From positions 1 to 64,000 of the forward strand of contig CAZEIH010000016.1 in assembly GCA_964512095.1 (NCBI GenBank): 64,000 nucleotides of DNA, written 5' to 3'. The notes beneath the pieces were generated by a model. That model had not been told where the DNA came from. It saw nothing but the letters and a program-made list of their open reading frames with translations, and did no database searches. Shown here one piece after another: positions 47,326 to 55,845 of this stretch (its first letter is position 1; each line of letters starts with the position of its first letter). The DNA is from DTU013 sp964512095 (GTDB lineage Bacteria; Bacillota; Clostridia; Acetivibrionales; DTU013). The translations under genes and the position numbers were made by a program.

Positions 47326-48775
47326 ACTTTAGTTTTTCAATACCTGCCGCGATCCTTCTGAGGGATTCTGTTTTGCCAAGTATGTCGGCAAGCTCGGTGG
47401 CTCCGCCTGGTGTTACGCTTTTGCCGGAGAGAGCGGTGCGTACCGGCCATAGTATTTGGCTGTTTTTTGTACCTAGCTTACCGGCCAGCTCTATAAGAGC
47501 ATTGTATATATTGCTATTCTCCCATGTATCTAGGCCTTCCAGCACAGGCAGAACAGCCTTCAGGCTTTCAAGGGAATTGGTGGTGTCCGTCTTGCTCTTT
47601 TTGTGTATATACAGCTCGATATCATAGTCAGGAAGTTTTTCTAAAAAATCGATCCTGTCTGGTATTTCTGAAAGAATTTCTGTCCTTGGCTGCAGTAGCT
47701 TGCTGACTTTTAATAAATCTATACCTGTGTCAGCTAAAGCTTGGCTGTAATATGGACAGGCAACTTCGTGGAACTGCTCAGGTGTCATCCTACGGATATA
47801 TTCACTGTTCATCCAGTTCAGCTTTACTATGTCGAAAACCGCAGGGGATTTACTGATTCCGTGTATATCAAAGGCCTGCTCCAGCTCCTTTAGTGTAAAA
47901 ATCTCCTGAGTTGAGCCGGGACTCCATCCAAGTAGGGCAACAAAGTTAATGACTGCTTCTACAAGATAGCCCTTGGAAATAAGATCCTCAAAGGAAGGAT
48001 CACCAAAGCGTTTTGACATTTTACGACCTTCTGGGGTAATGATTGTTGACACATGTACATAAACAGGTATTTCCCAGCCATATGCCTGATATAGCAAATT
48101 GTATTTGGGTGTTGAGGAAAGGTATTCGTTTCCTCTCACTACGTGGGTTATACCCATTAGGTGGTCATCTATTACATTTGCAAAGTTGTAGGTTGGTAAA
48201 CCATCAGATTTTATGAGTACCTGATCCTCAAGCTCGCTGTTTTCTACAGTGATAGTCCCATACACTGCATCCTCGAAGCTTGTGCTACCTGTATCGGGCA
48301 TCATTTGGCGTATTACAAAGGGATCGCCCTTTGCCAGCTTCTGCTCAACTTCTTCGGGGCTAAGTCTTAGGCAATGTCTGTCATACTTGTACTGCTTTCC
48401 TTCCCTATCATTTTCCTCCTTCAAGGCTGTCAGTCTATCCTTGGTGCAGAAGCAGTAATAGGCCTCGCCAAGCTCAATCAGCTTTTTGGCATATTCCATA
48501 TAAAAGCCTTTGCGTTCACTTTGTATGTAAGGGCCACAGGGACCGCCCACATCTGGACCTTCATCATGCACCATGCCAGCTGTTTTAAGGGTTTTATATA
48601 TAACCTCTGTGGCACCTTGAACAAAACGGCCCTGATCCGTATCCTCAATTCTCAGTACAAATTTCCCGCCATTCCTTCGGGCTATTAAATATTCATATAG
48701 CGCTGTCCGCAAATTTCCAATATGCATGTATCCTGTCGGACTTGGTGCAAATCTGGTTCTGACTACTCCGGTCAT
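47324..48775 (-). CDS. gltX: Glutamyl-tRNA synthetase
   Basis: A 483-residue class I synthetase. RFAPSPTGYMHIGNLRTALY carries the HIGH-type site (HIGN) and ITPEGRKMSKRFGD the KMSKS-type site. FVLRIEDTDQGRF and THVVRGNEYLSSTPKYNLLY are further conserved blocks. It charges tRNA-Glu (and in many Bacillota tRNA-Gln). Repeat copies lie on both sides: copy B at the stop and copy C upstream of the start. No T-box was seen in its leader. Confidence 0.94.
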   Translation of the reverse strand: MTGVVRTRFAPSPTGYMHIGNLRTALYEYLIARRNGGKFVLRIEDTDQGRFVQGATEVIYKTLKTAGMVHDEGPDVGGPCGPYIQSERKGFYMEYAKKLIELGEAYYCFCTKDRLTALKEENDREGKQYKYDRHCLRLSPEEVEQKLAKGDPFVIRQMMPDTGSTSFEDAVYGTITVENSELEDQVLIKSDGLPTYNFANVIDDHLMGITHVVRGNEYLSSTPKYNLLYQAYGWEIPVYVHVSTIITPEGRKMSKRFGDPSFEDLISKGYLVEAVINFVALLGWSPGSTQEIFTLKELEQAFDIHGISKSPAVFDIVKLNWMNSEYIRRMTPEQFHEVACPYYSQALADTGIDLLKVSKLLQPRTEILSEIPDRIDFLEKLPDYDIELYIHKKSKTDTTNSLESLKAVLPVLEGLDTWENSNIYNALIELAGKLGTKNSQILWPVRTALSGKSVTPGGATELADILGKTESLRRIAAGIEKLK

Positions 48776-48807
48776 ACCCTTGTCTCTCCTTCTTTAGGCA
48801 ACTATTC

Positions 48808-48865
48808 ATCTATGTCTTCAGAAGACGCCGACCTCTATAGGTTGGCGATGAATGAAGACGAATTT
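48808..48865 (-). repeat. Dispersed palindromic repeat, copy C (half)
   Basis: ATCTATGTCTTCAGAAGACG, CCGACCTCTATAGGTTGG, CGATGAATGAAGACGAATT. This is the hairpin half of copy B, without the GTCAGGTGGAG palindrome. It lies in the gltX leader region. Confidence 0.75.
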
Positions 48866-49097
48866 TTCTTTTGATTATATTATTTATAGTTATATTAGTC
48901 AAGAAACGGCGGAATATCCACCCAACCGCCAAAATGTCAACTTGACGCCTTGTTTGCAAACTACCATACAGCTATTCATTTCCCTAGTATGGCTGATTTC
49001 TTTATTGTATTTAAGGCCTAAATAGAATACTATAGTATAAAAGCTGTAAAATGTATCCACGAAAATCATATATTTTTCCCTGAAAGGAGAGATGAGC

Positions 49098-49517
49098 ATG
49101 TCAGTACTGGACAATATAACGAGAAAGGTAACAGATACAGCAAAGGCAGCCGCTAAGAGGTCAGGCAGCGTTGTTGAGGTTACCAAGCTAAACATGAGTA
49201 TCAATACAGAAGAGGAAAAAGTCAGAAAATTATATACGGAGATGGGAAGACAGCTGTATGAGGATTACAATGAAGGCAAAATGGTAGGCGATAAGCTACT
49301 GGAAAAATGCGAAAAAATTGACGAAATTATTGGTAACATCGATATGATGAGAGAAAAGATTCTTGAACTCAAAAACGTAAAGGCATGTCCCAACTGTGGG
49401 ATGGTGCTGGCCATTGATATGGAGTATTGCTACAAGTGCGGAAGAAAACAGGAGGATATTGACCAGGAATCGGAAGATAGCCAGGAGCTGACAAATAGTC
49501 AGGAAGATCAGGCATAA
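49098..49517 (+). CDS. Zinc-ribbon protein with N-terminal coiled coil
   Basis: About 139 residues. The first 95 are helical and charged (EEEKVRKLYTEMGRQLYEDY, CEKIDEIIGNIDMMREKILEL) and probably form a coiled coil. A C4 zinc ribbon follows, CPNCGMVLAIDMEYCYKCGRK, then a Glu/Gln/Ser-rich tail. Function unknown. The second ATG is preferred, since AAGGAGAG is 8 bases before it. It lies 30 bases upstream of cobT, but a shared function is not evident. Confidence 0.75.
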   Translation: MSVLDNITRKVTDTAKAAAKRSGSVVEVTKLNMSINTEEEKVRKLYTEMGRQLYEDYNEGKMVGDKLLEKCEKIDEIIGNIDMMREKILELKNVKACPNCGMVLAIDMEYCYKCGRKQEDIDQESEDSQELTNSQEDQA

Positions 49518-49547
49518 TCCAATACGGTTAGTATAAAAATTCACAAA

Positions 49548-50621
49548 ATGAAAAAATATGGCGAATTACTTAAAAAAACTCTGATAATGATAAAAGGCAT
49601 TAATCTAGCTGCTGAGGAAGTAGCAAAGAGCCGCCTTGACAATTTGACAAAGCCCCTTGGAAGCCTTGGAAGGCTTGAGGAAATTGTTATAAAGGTTGCA
49701 GGAATTACAGGTATGGCAAGGCCTGTAGTCGACAAAAAAACTATCATCATAATGTGTGCTGATAACGGTGTGGTTGAAGAAGGCGTTAGCTCATGCCCTA
49801 AGTCAGTGACGGCTGAGGTCACGAAAAACTTTACCCGGGGGATTACCGGTGTGAATGTTCTCAGTTCCCATGCTGGTGTTGAAATACTGCCAGTTGATAT
49901 TGGAGTGGCTGAACTGTTGGGCTGCAGTGGCGTTGTTGATAAAAAAATCATGCCGGGAACTCGTAACATGGTAAAAGGCCCTGCAATGAGTAGGGAAGAG
50001 ACCATTAGAGCGATTGAAACCGGCATCGAAATAGTAGGCGGTCTTTACGAAAAGGGAGTACAGATGCTTGGGACAGGTGAGATGGGTGTAGGAAATACTA
50101 CCACAAGCAGTGCTGTAGCAGCGGTACTTACCGATAGCCGCATTGAAGACCTTGTGGGAAGAGGAGCAGGCCTGAGCACAGAGGGACTTAAGCAAAAAAT
50201 TGATGTGATAAGGAAAGCCATTCTATTAAATAAGCCTGATGTCAATGATGCTATTGATGTGCTGTCAAAGGTGGGAGGGTTGGATATCGCAGGATTAGTG
50301 GGCTGTTACCTTGGAGCTGCAGCATACAGGATACCCATTGTTATAGATGGCTTTATAGCAGGGGTAGCGGCACTTGTGGCAGCTCATATAGAGCCCAGAG
50401 CCAAGGCCTTCATGATTGCATCCCACGGGTCAGCAGAACCAGGAAGCAAGGTGGTCCTTGAGAAGTTAGGACTGGAACCTTTGCTGATGCTGGGCATGCG
50501 TCTAGGAGAGGGAAGCGGTGCAGCAGTTTCGTTTCACATAATAGATGCTGCATTTGAGGCATACAACAAAATGGGAACCTTTGATGATGCAAACATTGAA
50601 CAGTACGAGCCATTGGTATAA
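49548..50621 (+). CDS. cobT: Nicotinate-nucleotide:dimethylbenzimidazole phosphoribosyltransferase
   Basis: A 357-residue enzyme that activates the lower ligand base of cobalamin (forming alpha-ribazole phosphate). Conserved blocks: LTKPLGSLGRLEEIVIKVAG at the start, IIIMCADNGVVEEGVS, LGTGEMGVGNTTTSSAVAA and the C-terminal GLEPLLMLGMRLGEGSGAA, with the catalytic Glu in the last region. It is followed 55 bases later by a RACo-like gene, tying both to corrinoid metabolism. No other cobalamin genes are in the window. Confidence 0.94.
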   Translation: MKKYGELLKKTLIMIKGINLAAEEVAKSRLDNLTKPLGSLGRLEEIVIKVAGITGMARPVVDKKTIIIMCADNGVVEEGVSSCPKSVTAEVTKNFTRGITGVNVLSSHAGVEILPVDIGVAELLGCSGVVDKKIMPGTRNMVKGPAMSREETIRAIETGIEIVGGLYEKGVQMLGTGEMGVGNTTTSSAVAAVLTDSRIEDLVGRGAGLSTEGLKQKIDVIRKAILLNKPDVNDAIDVLSKVGGLDIAGLVGCYLGAAAYRIPIVIDGFIAGVAALVAAHIEPRAKAFMIASHGSAEPGSKVVLEKLGLEPLLMLGMRLGEGSGAAVSFHIIDAAFEAYNKMGTFDDANIEQYEPLV

Positions 50622-50675
50622 ACACACCTGACATATAGATCAGGCAAGATGCGACCAAGGTGTTTGGAGGATCAA

Positions 50676-52499
50676 ATGACATACACTGTCGAGATACATA
50701 AGAGAGATGAAATAACAATAGCCCAAGCCCAGGAAGGTGATAATCTTCTGCAAACCCTAATTAATAACGGTGTTCATATTGATGCGCCATGCGGGGGTAA
50801 GGGAACCTGTGGGAAATGCAGTGTTAGAGTTAGCGGTATAAAGGATGAGGCCTCTGATGCCGAGAGGGAACTGCTTGGAACAATAAAGCTAGCTAGGGGC
50901 TACAGACTTGCATGCCGCTGTATGATTACTACAGATATAGCAGCCTATATTGATGACAAGGTAAATGAAGCAACAATTATTACAACAGGAGTTCATAGAG
51001 ATATTGAAATAAACCCCTTGGTAAGGAAGATATATATTGAGCTAAGTCCGCCGGATCTTGAAAATCAAGTGGCTGATTTGGAGAGGGTCCTTACAGCTTC
51101 TAAGCTAGTGGCTGCTTATAATGTTTCTTCTTTTCTAGGAAGCTTGCCCTTTGTATTGAGAGAAGCTGAATATAAAATAACTGCTGTAGAGGCAGAAGGG
51201 AAGCTTGTTACTATAGAAGCCCATAATACTACTGGAAGTTTGTATGGAGCGGCTTTCGACATCGGTACTACAACAGTTGCGGCCTATTTATACGATCTTA
51301 GCAAGGGTAGTATGAAGGCTGTGGAGTCTATGCTGAATCCTCAGCAAAGATACGGTGCGGATGTAATATCTAGAATAAATTACACAAAGCAATCCCCTGA
51401 AAATATGATTGAGATGAGACAGCTAATTACCAACTGCATAAATGAACTTTTAGGGAAGCTATCCGAAAGTGTAGGGATTAGCGGTGATGAAATATATGCT
51501 GCTGTGTTCAGCGGCAACACTGCAATGCTACATTTTTTAAATGGCCTTGATGCTTCTGCACTAGCTGTTTCACCTTTTATTCCCGTGACCTGCGGGCTCC
51601 TCCAGCTGCAGGCATCTAACAGCAATATAGCTATAAACAGTAATGGATTACTAACAGACATCCCCTGTGTTTCTGCGTATATTGGGGCAGATACAGTAGC
51701 GGCTGTGTTATCAAGTGGAATGTATGAGCATGATGAGATATCCTTGCTTGTAGACATAGGCACTAATGGAGAAATCGTTTTGGGCGGTAAGGAATGGCTA
51801 ATGTCATGTTCTGCTGCTGCTGGACCTGCTTTTGAAGGCGCAGGCATACGCTATGGGATGGGGGGAGTAGCTGGTGCGATTGACTCGTTTCTCCCAGGTC
51901 CCGATTACATATATACAGTAATAGGAAACAAGGAGCCAACAGGTATTTGCGGTTCCGGAATAATTGATGCTATTGCTGCACTTCTGATTGATGGCGTTAT
52001 TGATGAAACAGGAAGGCTTGTTAGCGAAACAGATGCTAGCAGTTTGTCGGCTGAGGCGCAGAAACGTCTTACCAATATTGATGGAATGAGATCTTTCATG
52101 CTTGTGGCGGAAGGTGAAAGCGGTCTGGATGAGCCTATTATGGTCACACAGAAGGATATTAGGGAGATTCAGAATGCAAAAGCGGCGATCGCTGCAGGTA
52201 TAGATACACTGGTTAAATACTCTGGCATTGAATACGATCAAATCAAAAGGATCTATCTTGCTGGTGGCTTCGGAAGCAGCCTACATATTACAAGTGCAGC
52301 AAAAATAGGATTACTTCCTCAGGCTCTTGTTGACAGGGTGGAGGCTATAGGTAATGCATCCGGCTCTGGAGCAGCTGAGTGCCTGCTTTCACGCAGTATG
52401 CTAAAGGCTTCGGAGGATATAGCAAAAAAAATGCGATATGTAGAATTATCTGCATCTGCGTATTTCACAGAGAAATATGTAGATAATATGATATTCTAG
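50676..52499 (+). CDS. RACo-like corrinoid-protein activating ASKHA protein
   Basis: A 607-residue protein. N-terminal plant-type [2Fe-2S] ferredoxin domain with Cys residues in DAPCGGKGTCGKCSVRV and YRLACRC (residues ~30-75). The C-terminal ASKHA ATPase-like part has FDIGTTTVAAYLYDL, SLLVDIGTNGEIVLGG, CGSGIIDAIAALL and IYLAGGFGSSL. This is the layout of RACo and RamA-like enzymes, which re-reduce cob(II)alamin in corrinoid methyltransferases using ATP. The ATG at 50676 has GGAGG 5 bases ahead. Clustered with cobT. The methyltransferase it serves is not in the window. Confidence 0.9.
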   Translation: MTYTVEIHKRDEITIAQAQEGDNLLQTLINNGVHIDAPCGGKGTCGKCSVRVSGIKDEASDAERELLGTIKLARGYRLACRCMITTDIAAYIDDKVNEATIITTGVHRDIEINPLVRKIYIELSPPDLENQVADLERVLTASKLVAAYNVSSFLGSLPFVLREAEYKITAVEAEGKLVTIEAHNTTGSLYGAAFDIGTTTVAAYLYDLSKGSMKAVESMLNPQQRYGADVISRINYTKQSPENMIEMRQLITNCINELLGKLSESVGISGDEIYAAVFSGNTAMLHFLNGLDASALAVSPFIPVTCGLLQLQASNSNIAINSNGLLTDIPCVSAYIGADTVAAVLSSGMYEHDEISLLVDIGTNGEIVLGGKEWLMSCSAAAGPAFEGAGIRYGMGGVAGAIDSFLPGPDYIYTVIGNKEPTGICGSGIIDAIAALLIDGVIDETGRLVSETDASSLSAEAQKRLTNIDGMRSFMLVAEGESGLDEPIMVTQKDIREIQNAKAAIAAGIDTLVKYSGIEYDQIKRIYLAGGFGSSLHITSAAKIGLLPQALVDRVEAIGNASGSGAAECLLSRSMLKASEDIAKKMRYVELSASAYFTEKYVDNMIF

Positions 52500-52508
52500 T
52501 GAATAACG

Positions 52509-52553
52509 AATAACAAGGTGAGTCAATAACAAGGTGAGTCAATAACAAGGTGA
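52509..52553 (+). repeat. Short tandem repeat, 16-base unit
   Basis: AATAACAAGGTGAGTC twice, followed by AATAACAAGGTGA. It fills the space after the RACo-like gene. No CRISPR or binding-site character can be shown. Confidence 0.8.
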
Positions 52554-52639
52554 ATAAAGAGGGTTTTACATAAGTTGGTCGAATAATATATTTTATGCGT
52601 GTCATTTCACAAATAACGCATATGTGAGGAGGAAGTTTA

Positions 52640-53320
52640 TTGGATAATTATTCACAGAAGAAGTGCGGATTTTGCGGTGAAAACATTCCAAGTGAGGCAG
52701 GGCGTTGCTCATACTGTGGAAGCATTTTAGAGGTGGTTGTGGATCATCCATATGGGATGAATAACCAGCAACAGAGCACTCCTACAGGTGTTGATGGGGG
52801 CAATAATACATTTGGCTATGAACCGCCTGAACTAGGTCAGCCTCAGGCGCCGGGAAATCCCCTTGATGTATCAGATAATCAGTTTGCTGGAGAGAATCAG
52901 CCAGCAATGGATTCAAACAATCCATACGGTCAACAGGCCAGCTCAGGGCCTCAGCAGAGCGAGAGTCAAAGGCCAGAGTATGGCCAACGACCAAATTACG
53001 GCCAAAGACCAAACTATGGCCAGGTGAATCAACAGAGTCCGAGACCTTATTATCCAAGAAATCAGCAGAATTCATCATATGGAAATAGTGGAAAGCAGCC
53101 TATAAGCAATGGAGCAAAGGTGTTTCTGACAATGCTTTTCACTTTAGTACCCGGAATCGGGCAGTTGGCTGGTATAATAACAGCGATAGTATTCATGAGT
53201 TCTGGCGAGGATGAGGATAGGAGATCCTTTGGAATCGCGATACTTGTGGCATCAATTGTAATGTTTGTGTTATCATGCATTGGTTGCTTTACAATATTTT
53301 CATTGGCTGATTCTTTTTAA
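52640..53320 (+). CDS. Zinc-ribbon, Gln-rich membrane protein
   Basis: A 226-residue protein from a TTG start with GAGGAGG upstream. Order: N-terminal zinc ribbon CGFCGENIPSEAGRCSYCGS (residues 9-28), a 110-residue Gln/Pro/Asn-rich disordered region with a PNYGQR repeat, and two C-terminal membrane helices (VFLTMLFTLVPGIGQLAGII and FGIAILVASIVMFVLSCIG). The last part resembles small TM2-like or zinc-ribbon/DUF-type membrane proteins. Function unknown. It is 3 bases ahead of the next gene, so the two are probably co-transcribed. Confidence 0.75.
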   Translation: MDNYSQKKCGFCGENIPSEAGRCSYCGSILEVVVDHPYGMNNQQQSTPTGVDGGNNTFGYEPPELGQPQAPGNPLDVSDNQFAGENQPAMDSNNPYGQQASSGPQQSESQRPEYGQRPNYGQRPNYGQVNQQSPRPYYPRNQQNSSYGNSGKQPISNGAKVFLTMLFTLVPGIGQLAGIITAIVFMSSGEDEDRRSFGIAILVASIVMFVLSCIGCFTIFSLADSF

Positions 53321-53323
53321 TAG

Positions 53324-53989
53324 ATGTATACTGTAAAAGATTTTTTTGATACTGCAGGTTCATTGATATGCCATCAGCTTCCGGAAAGATCTCTAGAGTC
53401 AGCTGGCATGCTATTGCCTGTATGTGCCCGTGATACCGGGATATATACAGGCATTTTCATAGCATTTTTGTTTCTTATCCTGTTTGGTAGAATGAAGGCA
53501 CAACAGCCTCCCGGCCTTATAACTGTTGTGGTTATGTGTGTGCTGATGATACCAATGATGCTGGACGGTGCATTATCATATACTGGACTGATTGAAACAA
53601 ATAATTCGGCAAGAGTATTCACTGGTCTGCTTTTTGGTCTACCGATTCCTTTTTTACTTGTACCGGCTGCAAATTTTAGGCTGGATGGAAAAAATGAAAT
53701 CCCAGTGTTGAAAAAAGGTACTGAACTGGTGCCGGTTTATTTTGCAGGACTTTTGTTGTGCATTTTACTTTTGTATGGACTCGTTCCGTATATTTTGGCA
53801 GGACTTATTTTTGTTGTAGGCCTTCTTCTTCTGATATCAAGAGTGTCCTATACTATATTTGCCAGAATAGGTTACCGGAAAAAATGGAAGCTTTATTGCA
53901 TGACATTGATTTGTACTGTATTGGTTTTCACAGCCTTATATCTCTTGTCGACGTACATTCTTCATCCGTTGACGGATATGACGCTTTAG
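53324..53989 (+). CDS. DUF2085 membrane protein
   Basis: A 221-residue protein with about six membrane helices. The conserved DUF2085 pattern is clear: ICHQLPERSLESAGMLLPVCARDTGIYTG (key words CHQLPERS and CARDTGIY), which brings His and two Cys near the membrane face, and MLDGALSYTGL. Function unknown in the family; the Cys/His set may bind a metal. Confidence 0.82.
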   Translation: MYTVKDFFDTAGSLICHQLPERSLESAGMLLPVCARDTGIYTGIFIAFLFLILFGRMKAQQPPGLITVVVMCVLMIPMMLDGALSYTGLIETNNSARVFTGLLFGLPIPFLLVPAANFRLDGKNEIPVLKKGTELVPVYFAGLLLCILLLYGLVPYILAGLIFVVGLLLLISRVSYTIFARIGYRKKWKLYCMTLICTVLVFTALYLLSTYILHPLTDMTL

Positions 53990-54001
53990 GGATGAAACCA
54001 G

Positions 54002-54101
54002 TAAATTCGCTTTGTTCATGGAGTCAGGTGGAGACTGAACTCCAACTAACCAAGGAAGTAAATTAATAATTGAGGTCAGCGTCTTCTGAAGACATAGATA
54101 G
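54002..54101 (+). repeat. Dispersed palindromic repeat, copy D
   Basis: TAAATTCGCTTTGTTCATGG, AGTCAGGTGGAGACTGAACT, CCAACTAACCAAGGAAG, then GAGGTCAGCG and TCTTCTGAAGACATAGATA. Same orientation as copy A but with about 25 internal bases missing, so the ACCTATAGAGGT hairpin is lost. It lies between the DUF2085 gene and the folate ligase gene. Confidence 0.78.
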
Positions 54102-54119
54102 AAGGACTAGGAATATAAG

Positions 54120-54698
54120 ATGGATACAAAGAGGGATTTTCGCAAGAAAGCTATTGCCAAAAGAAACCAACTGTGTACAGATGAAATACGCCTAAAAAGT
54201 GCAGAAATTTTCAAAAGCCTTTGCAACTTGAAGGAGTATAAAAGCTCTGATGTAATTTTGGCGTATATGTCATTTGGAAGCGAGGTACTGACAAGACCTT
54301 TTATAGATAGGTGTTTTCAGGATGGCAAAAGGGTTGCTCTTCCAAGAGTCGTTGTGCCTTTGGAGGCAACCAGACATCTGGCAATATATGAGATTATGGA
54401 TCCGGATATGAACATGATACCAGGATATAAAGGTATATTGGAGCCGGATGCATCAGCGCTAAAGCTGGTGGAATTAGATACAATTGATTTGGCAGTCATT
54501 CCGGGAGTAGCTTTTGACAAGGATTGCAACAGAATGGGATATGGAGCTGCTTATTATGATCGATTTTTGCCTCAACTGAGATCCGGATGCCTTAAAGTCG
54601 GTGTTGCTTTTGATTTACAGCTAAAGGACCGGGTGCCAGTTGATGAATTTGATTTCAGACTTGACATGATTATTACAGAAAAAATGATGTATACGTGA
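54120..54698 (+). CDS. 5-formyltetrahydrofolate cyclo-ligase
   Basis: A 192-residue MTHFS family enzyme that converts 5-formyl-THF to 5,10-methenyl-THF with ATP. Visible features: DFRKKAIAKRNQL at the start (ATP-binding Lys/Arg), VALPRVV in the middle, and the C-terminal DLAVIPGVAFDKDCNRMGYGAAYYDRFLP with the conserved GYGxxYYDR. Length normal. It stands alone between repeat copy D and the CPBP gene. Confidence 0.92.
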   Translation: MDTKRDFRKKAIAKRNQLCTDEIRLKSAEIFKSLCNLKEYKSSDVILAYMSFGSEVLTRPFIDRCFQDGKRVALPRVVVPLEATRHLAIYEIMDPDMNMIPGYKGILEPDASALKLVELDTIDLAVIPGVAFDKDCNRMGYGAAYYDRFLPQLRSGCLKVGVAFDLQLKDRVPVDEFDFRLDMIITEKMMYT

Positions 54699-54777
54699 GT
54701 ACAAAGGTATTAGCAATTTTCGAGCGTAGATACTATACTTATGAATAGAACATTTTTGATTTGAAAGGATAGATTAG

Positions 54778-55716
54778 ATGAGTAATAAGTTGACTTTTAC
54801 TGGGGCAAACAAGCTATTTCTCTTATTTACTGTAGTTTTTTTAGTATATCAAATAGCAATTTCATTTGTTTTTGGAACAACAATCATGGACTATACATAT
54901 CTTATCATTTTAATCAATGGATTTATAATGGTCTCTTTTGTAATAGGCTACTGCCTGGTGAAGAAGATTAATATCAAGGAAACGTTCAGGTTTAAAAAGC
55001 TTGGAATCCTTCCGGCAGTTATGATTGTTGTTACTGCTGTACCTGCTCTGTTGGCGGCAACTATGTTTAATAATATTGTTGCATATTTTTTGCAATTCAT
55101 AGGAGATATTCCTGCTGAGAGCTTTCCGGTACCCAGTACAATTCCTGAACTGATAATAGCTATTCTTGTAATTGGTGTGACCCCTGGAGTGTGTGAAGAG
55201 ATAATGCATAGGGGCTTTTTACTCAAGGCTTATGAAAGTCGCGGTTCATATAAGGCGGTTGTTATTGTAGCATTTCTATTTGGACTGTTCCATTTCGACA
55301 TTACCAACCTTATAGGTCCAATTTTTTTAGGAGTGATAATAGGCTTTTATGTGGTTAGAACTGACTCGATATTTGCAGGTATGTTAGCTCATTTCCTAAA
55401 CAATGCCATAGCGGTTTTTATCCAGTATATGGCTTCCGGCAACAGCAATCCGGAAAATGTCACGCTAACAGCTGAGGAGCTTATGAGCTTAATTATTATT
55501 GGTGTGCCGTCGTTGATTATCACAATTGGACTGCTATTTCTATTCAAGTCCTTAACGAAAGACAAATCCGTTATCAAGCCTCCTATTTCCAGAATAGGTC
55601 AGGATGTGAAAGCAGTTATAACACACTGGCCTATTATAGTGATAATTGTTCTTTATATACTATTGGGACTGTTTACCATACTTGTAATGGTATTGTCCAA
55701 GCTTATGGGAATTTGA
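54778..55716 (+). CDS. CPBP-family intramembrane metalloprotease
   Basis: A 312-residue membrane protein of the CAAX-protease/bacteriocin-processing (ABI) family. Catalytic motifs: GVCEEIMHRGFLL (EExxxR) near residue 140 and FGLFHFDITNLIGP (FxxxH), followed by the helix FAGMLAHFLNNAIAVF with the third motif's His and Asn. About eight membrane helices. Such proteases may mature peptides or confer immunity; no bacteriocin gene is nearby. Confidence 0.9.
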   Translation: MSNKLTFTGANKLFLLFTVVFLVYQIAISFVFGTTIMDYTYLIILINGFIMVSFVIGYCLVKKINIKETFRFKKLGILPAVMIVVTAVPALLAATMFNNIVAYFLQFIGDIPAESFPVPSTIPELIIAILVIGVTPGVCEEIMHRGFLLKAYESRGSYKAVVIVAFLFGLFHFDITNLIGPIFLGVIIGFYVVRTDSIFAGMLAHFLNNAIAVFIQYMASGNSNPENVTLTAEELMSLIIIGVPSLIITIGLLFLFKSLTKDKSVIKPPISRIGQDVKAVITHWPIIVIIVLYILLGLFTILVMVLSKLMGI

Positions 55717-55730
55717 GTAAGTCCAGTTTA

Positions 55731-55757
55731 TTTATGTCTCCTGAAGACATAGATGAA
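55731..55757. repeat. Dispersed palindromic repeat, copy E (minimal)
   Basis: TTTATGTCTCCTGAAGACATAGATGAAG holds only the GTCT..AGAC terminal hairpin of the family (given here as parts: TATGTCTCC and TGAAGACATA). It lies between the CPBP gene and rpoN. Confidence 0.55.
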
Positions 55758-55845
55758 GTGATTTGATTTTAGGCCTGGCAGCATTACTAAAGTTACCTTT
55801 GGGGTTATATAATACTATATAACCTTTTTTATGAGGTGATTATTC

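Noticed and set aside
48776..49090. T-box leader for gltX
   Set aside because: The leader holds repeat copy C and no T-box sequence (no TGGNACCGCG-like block) or specifier stem.
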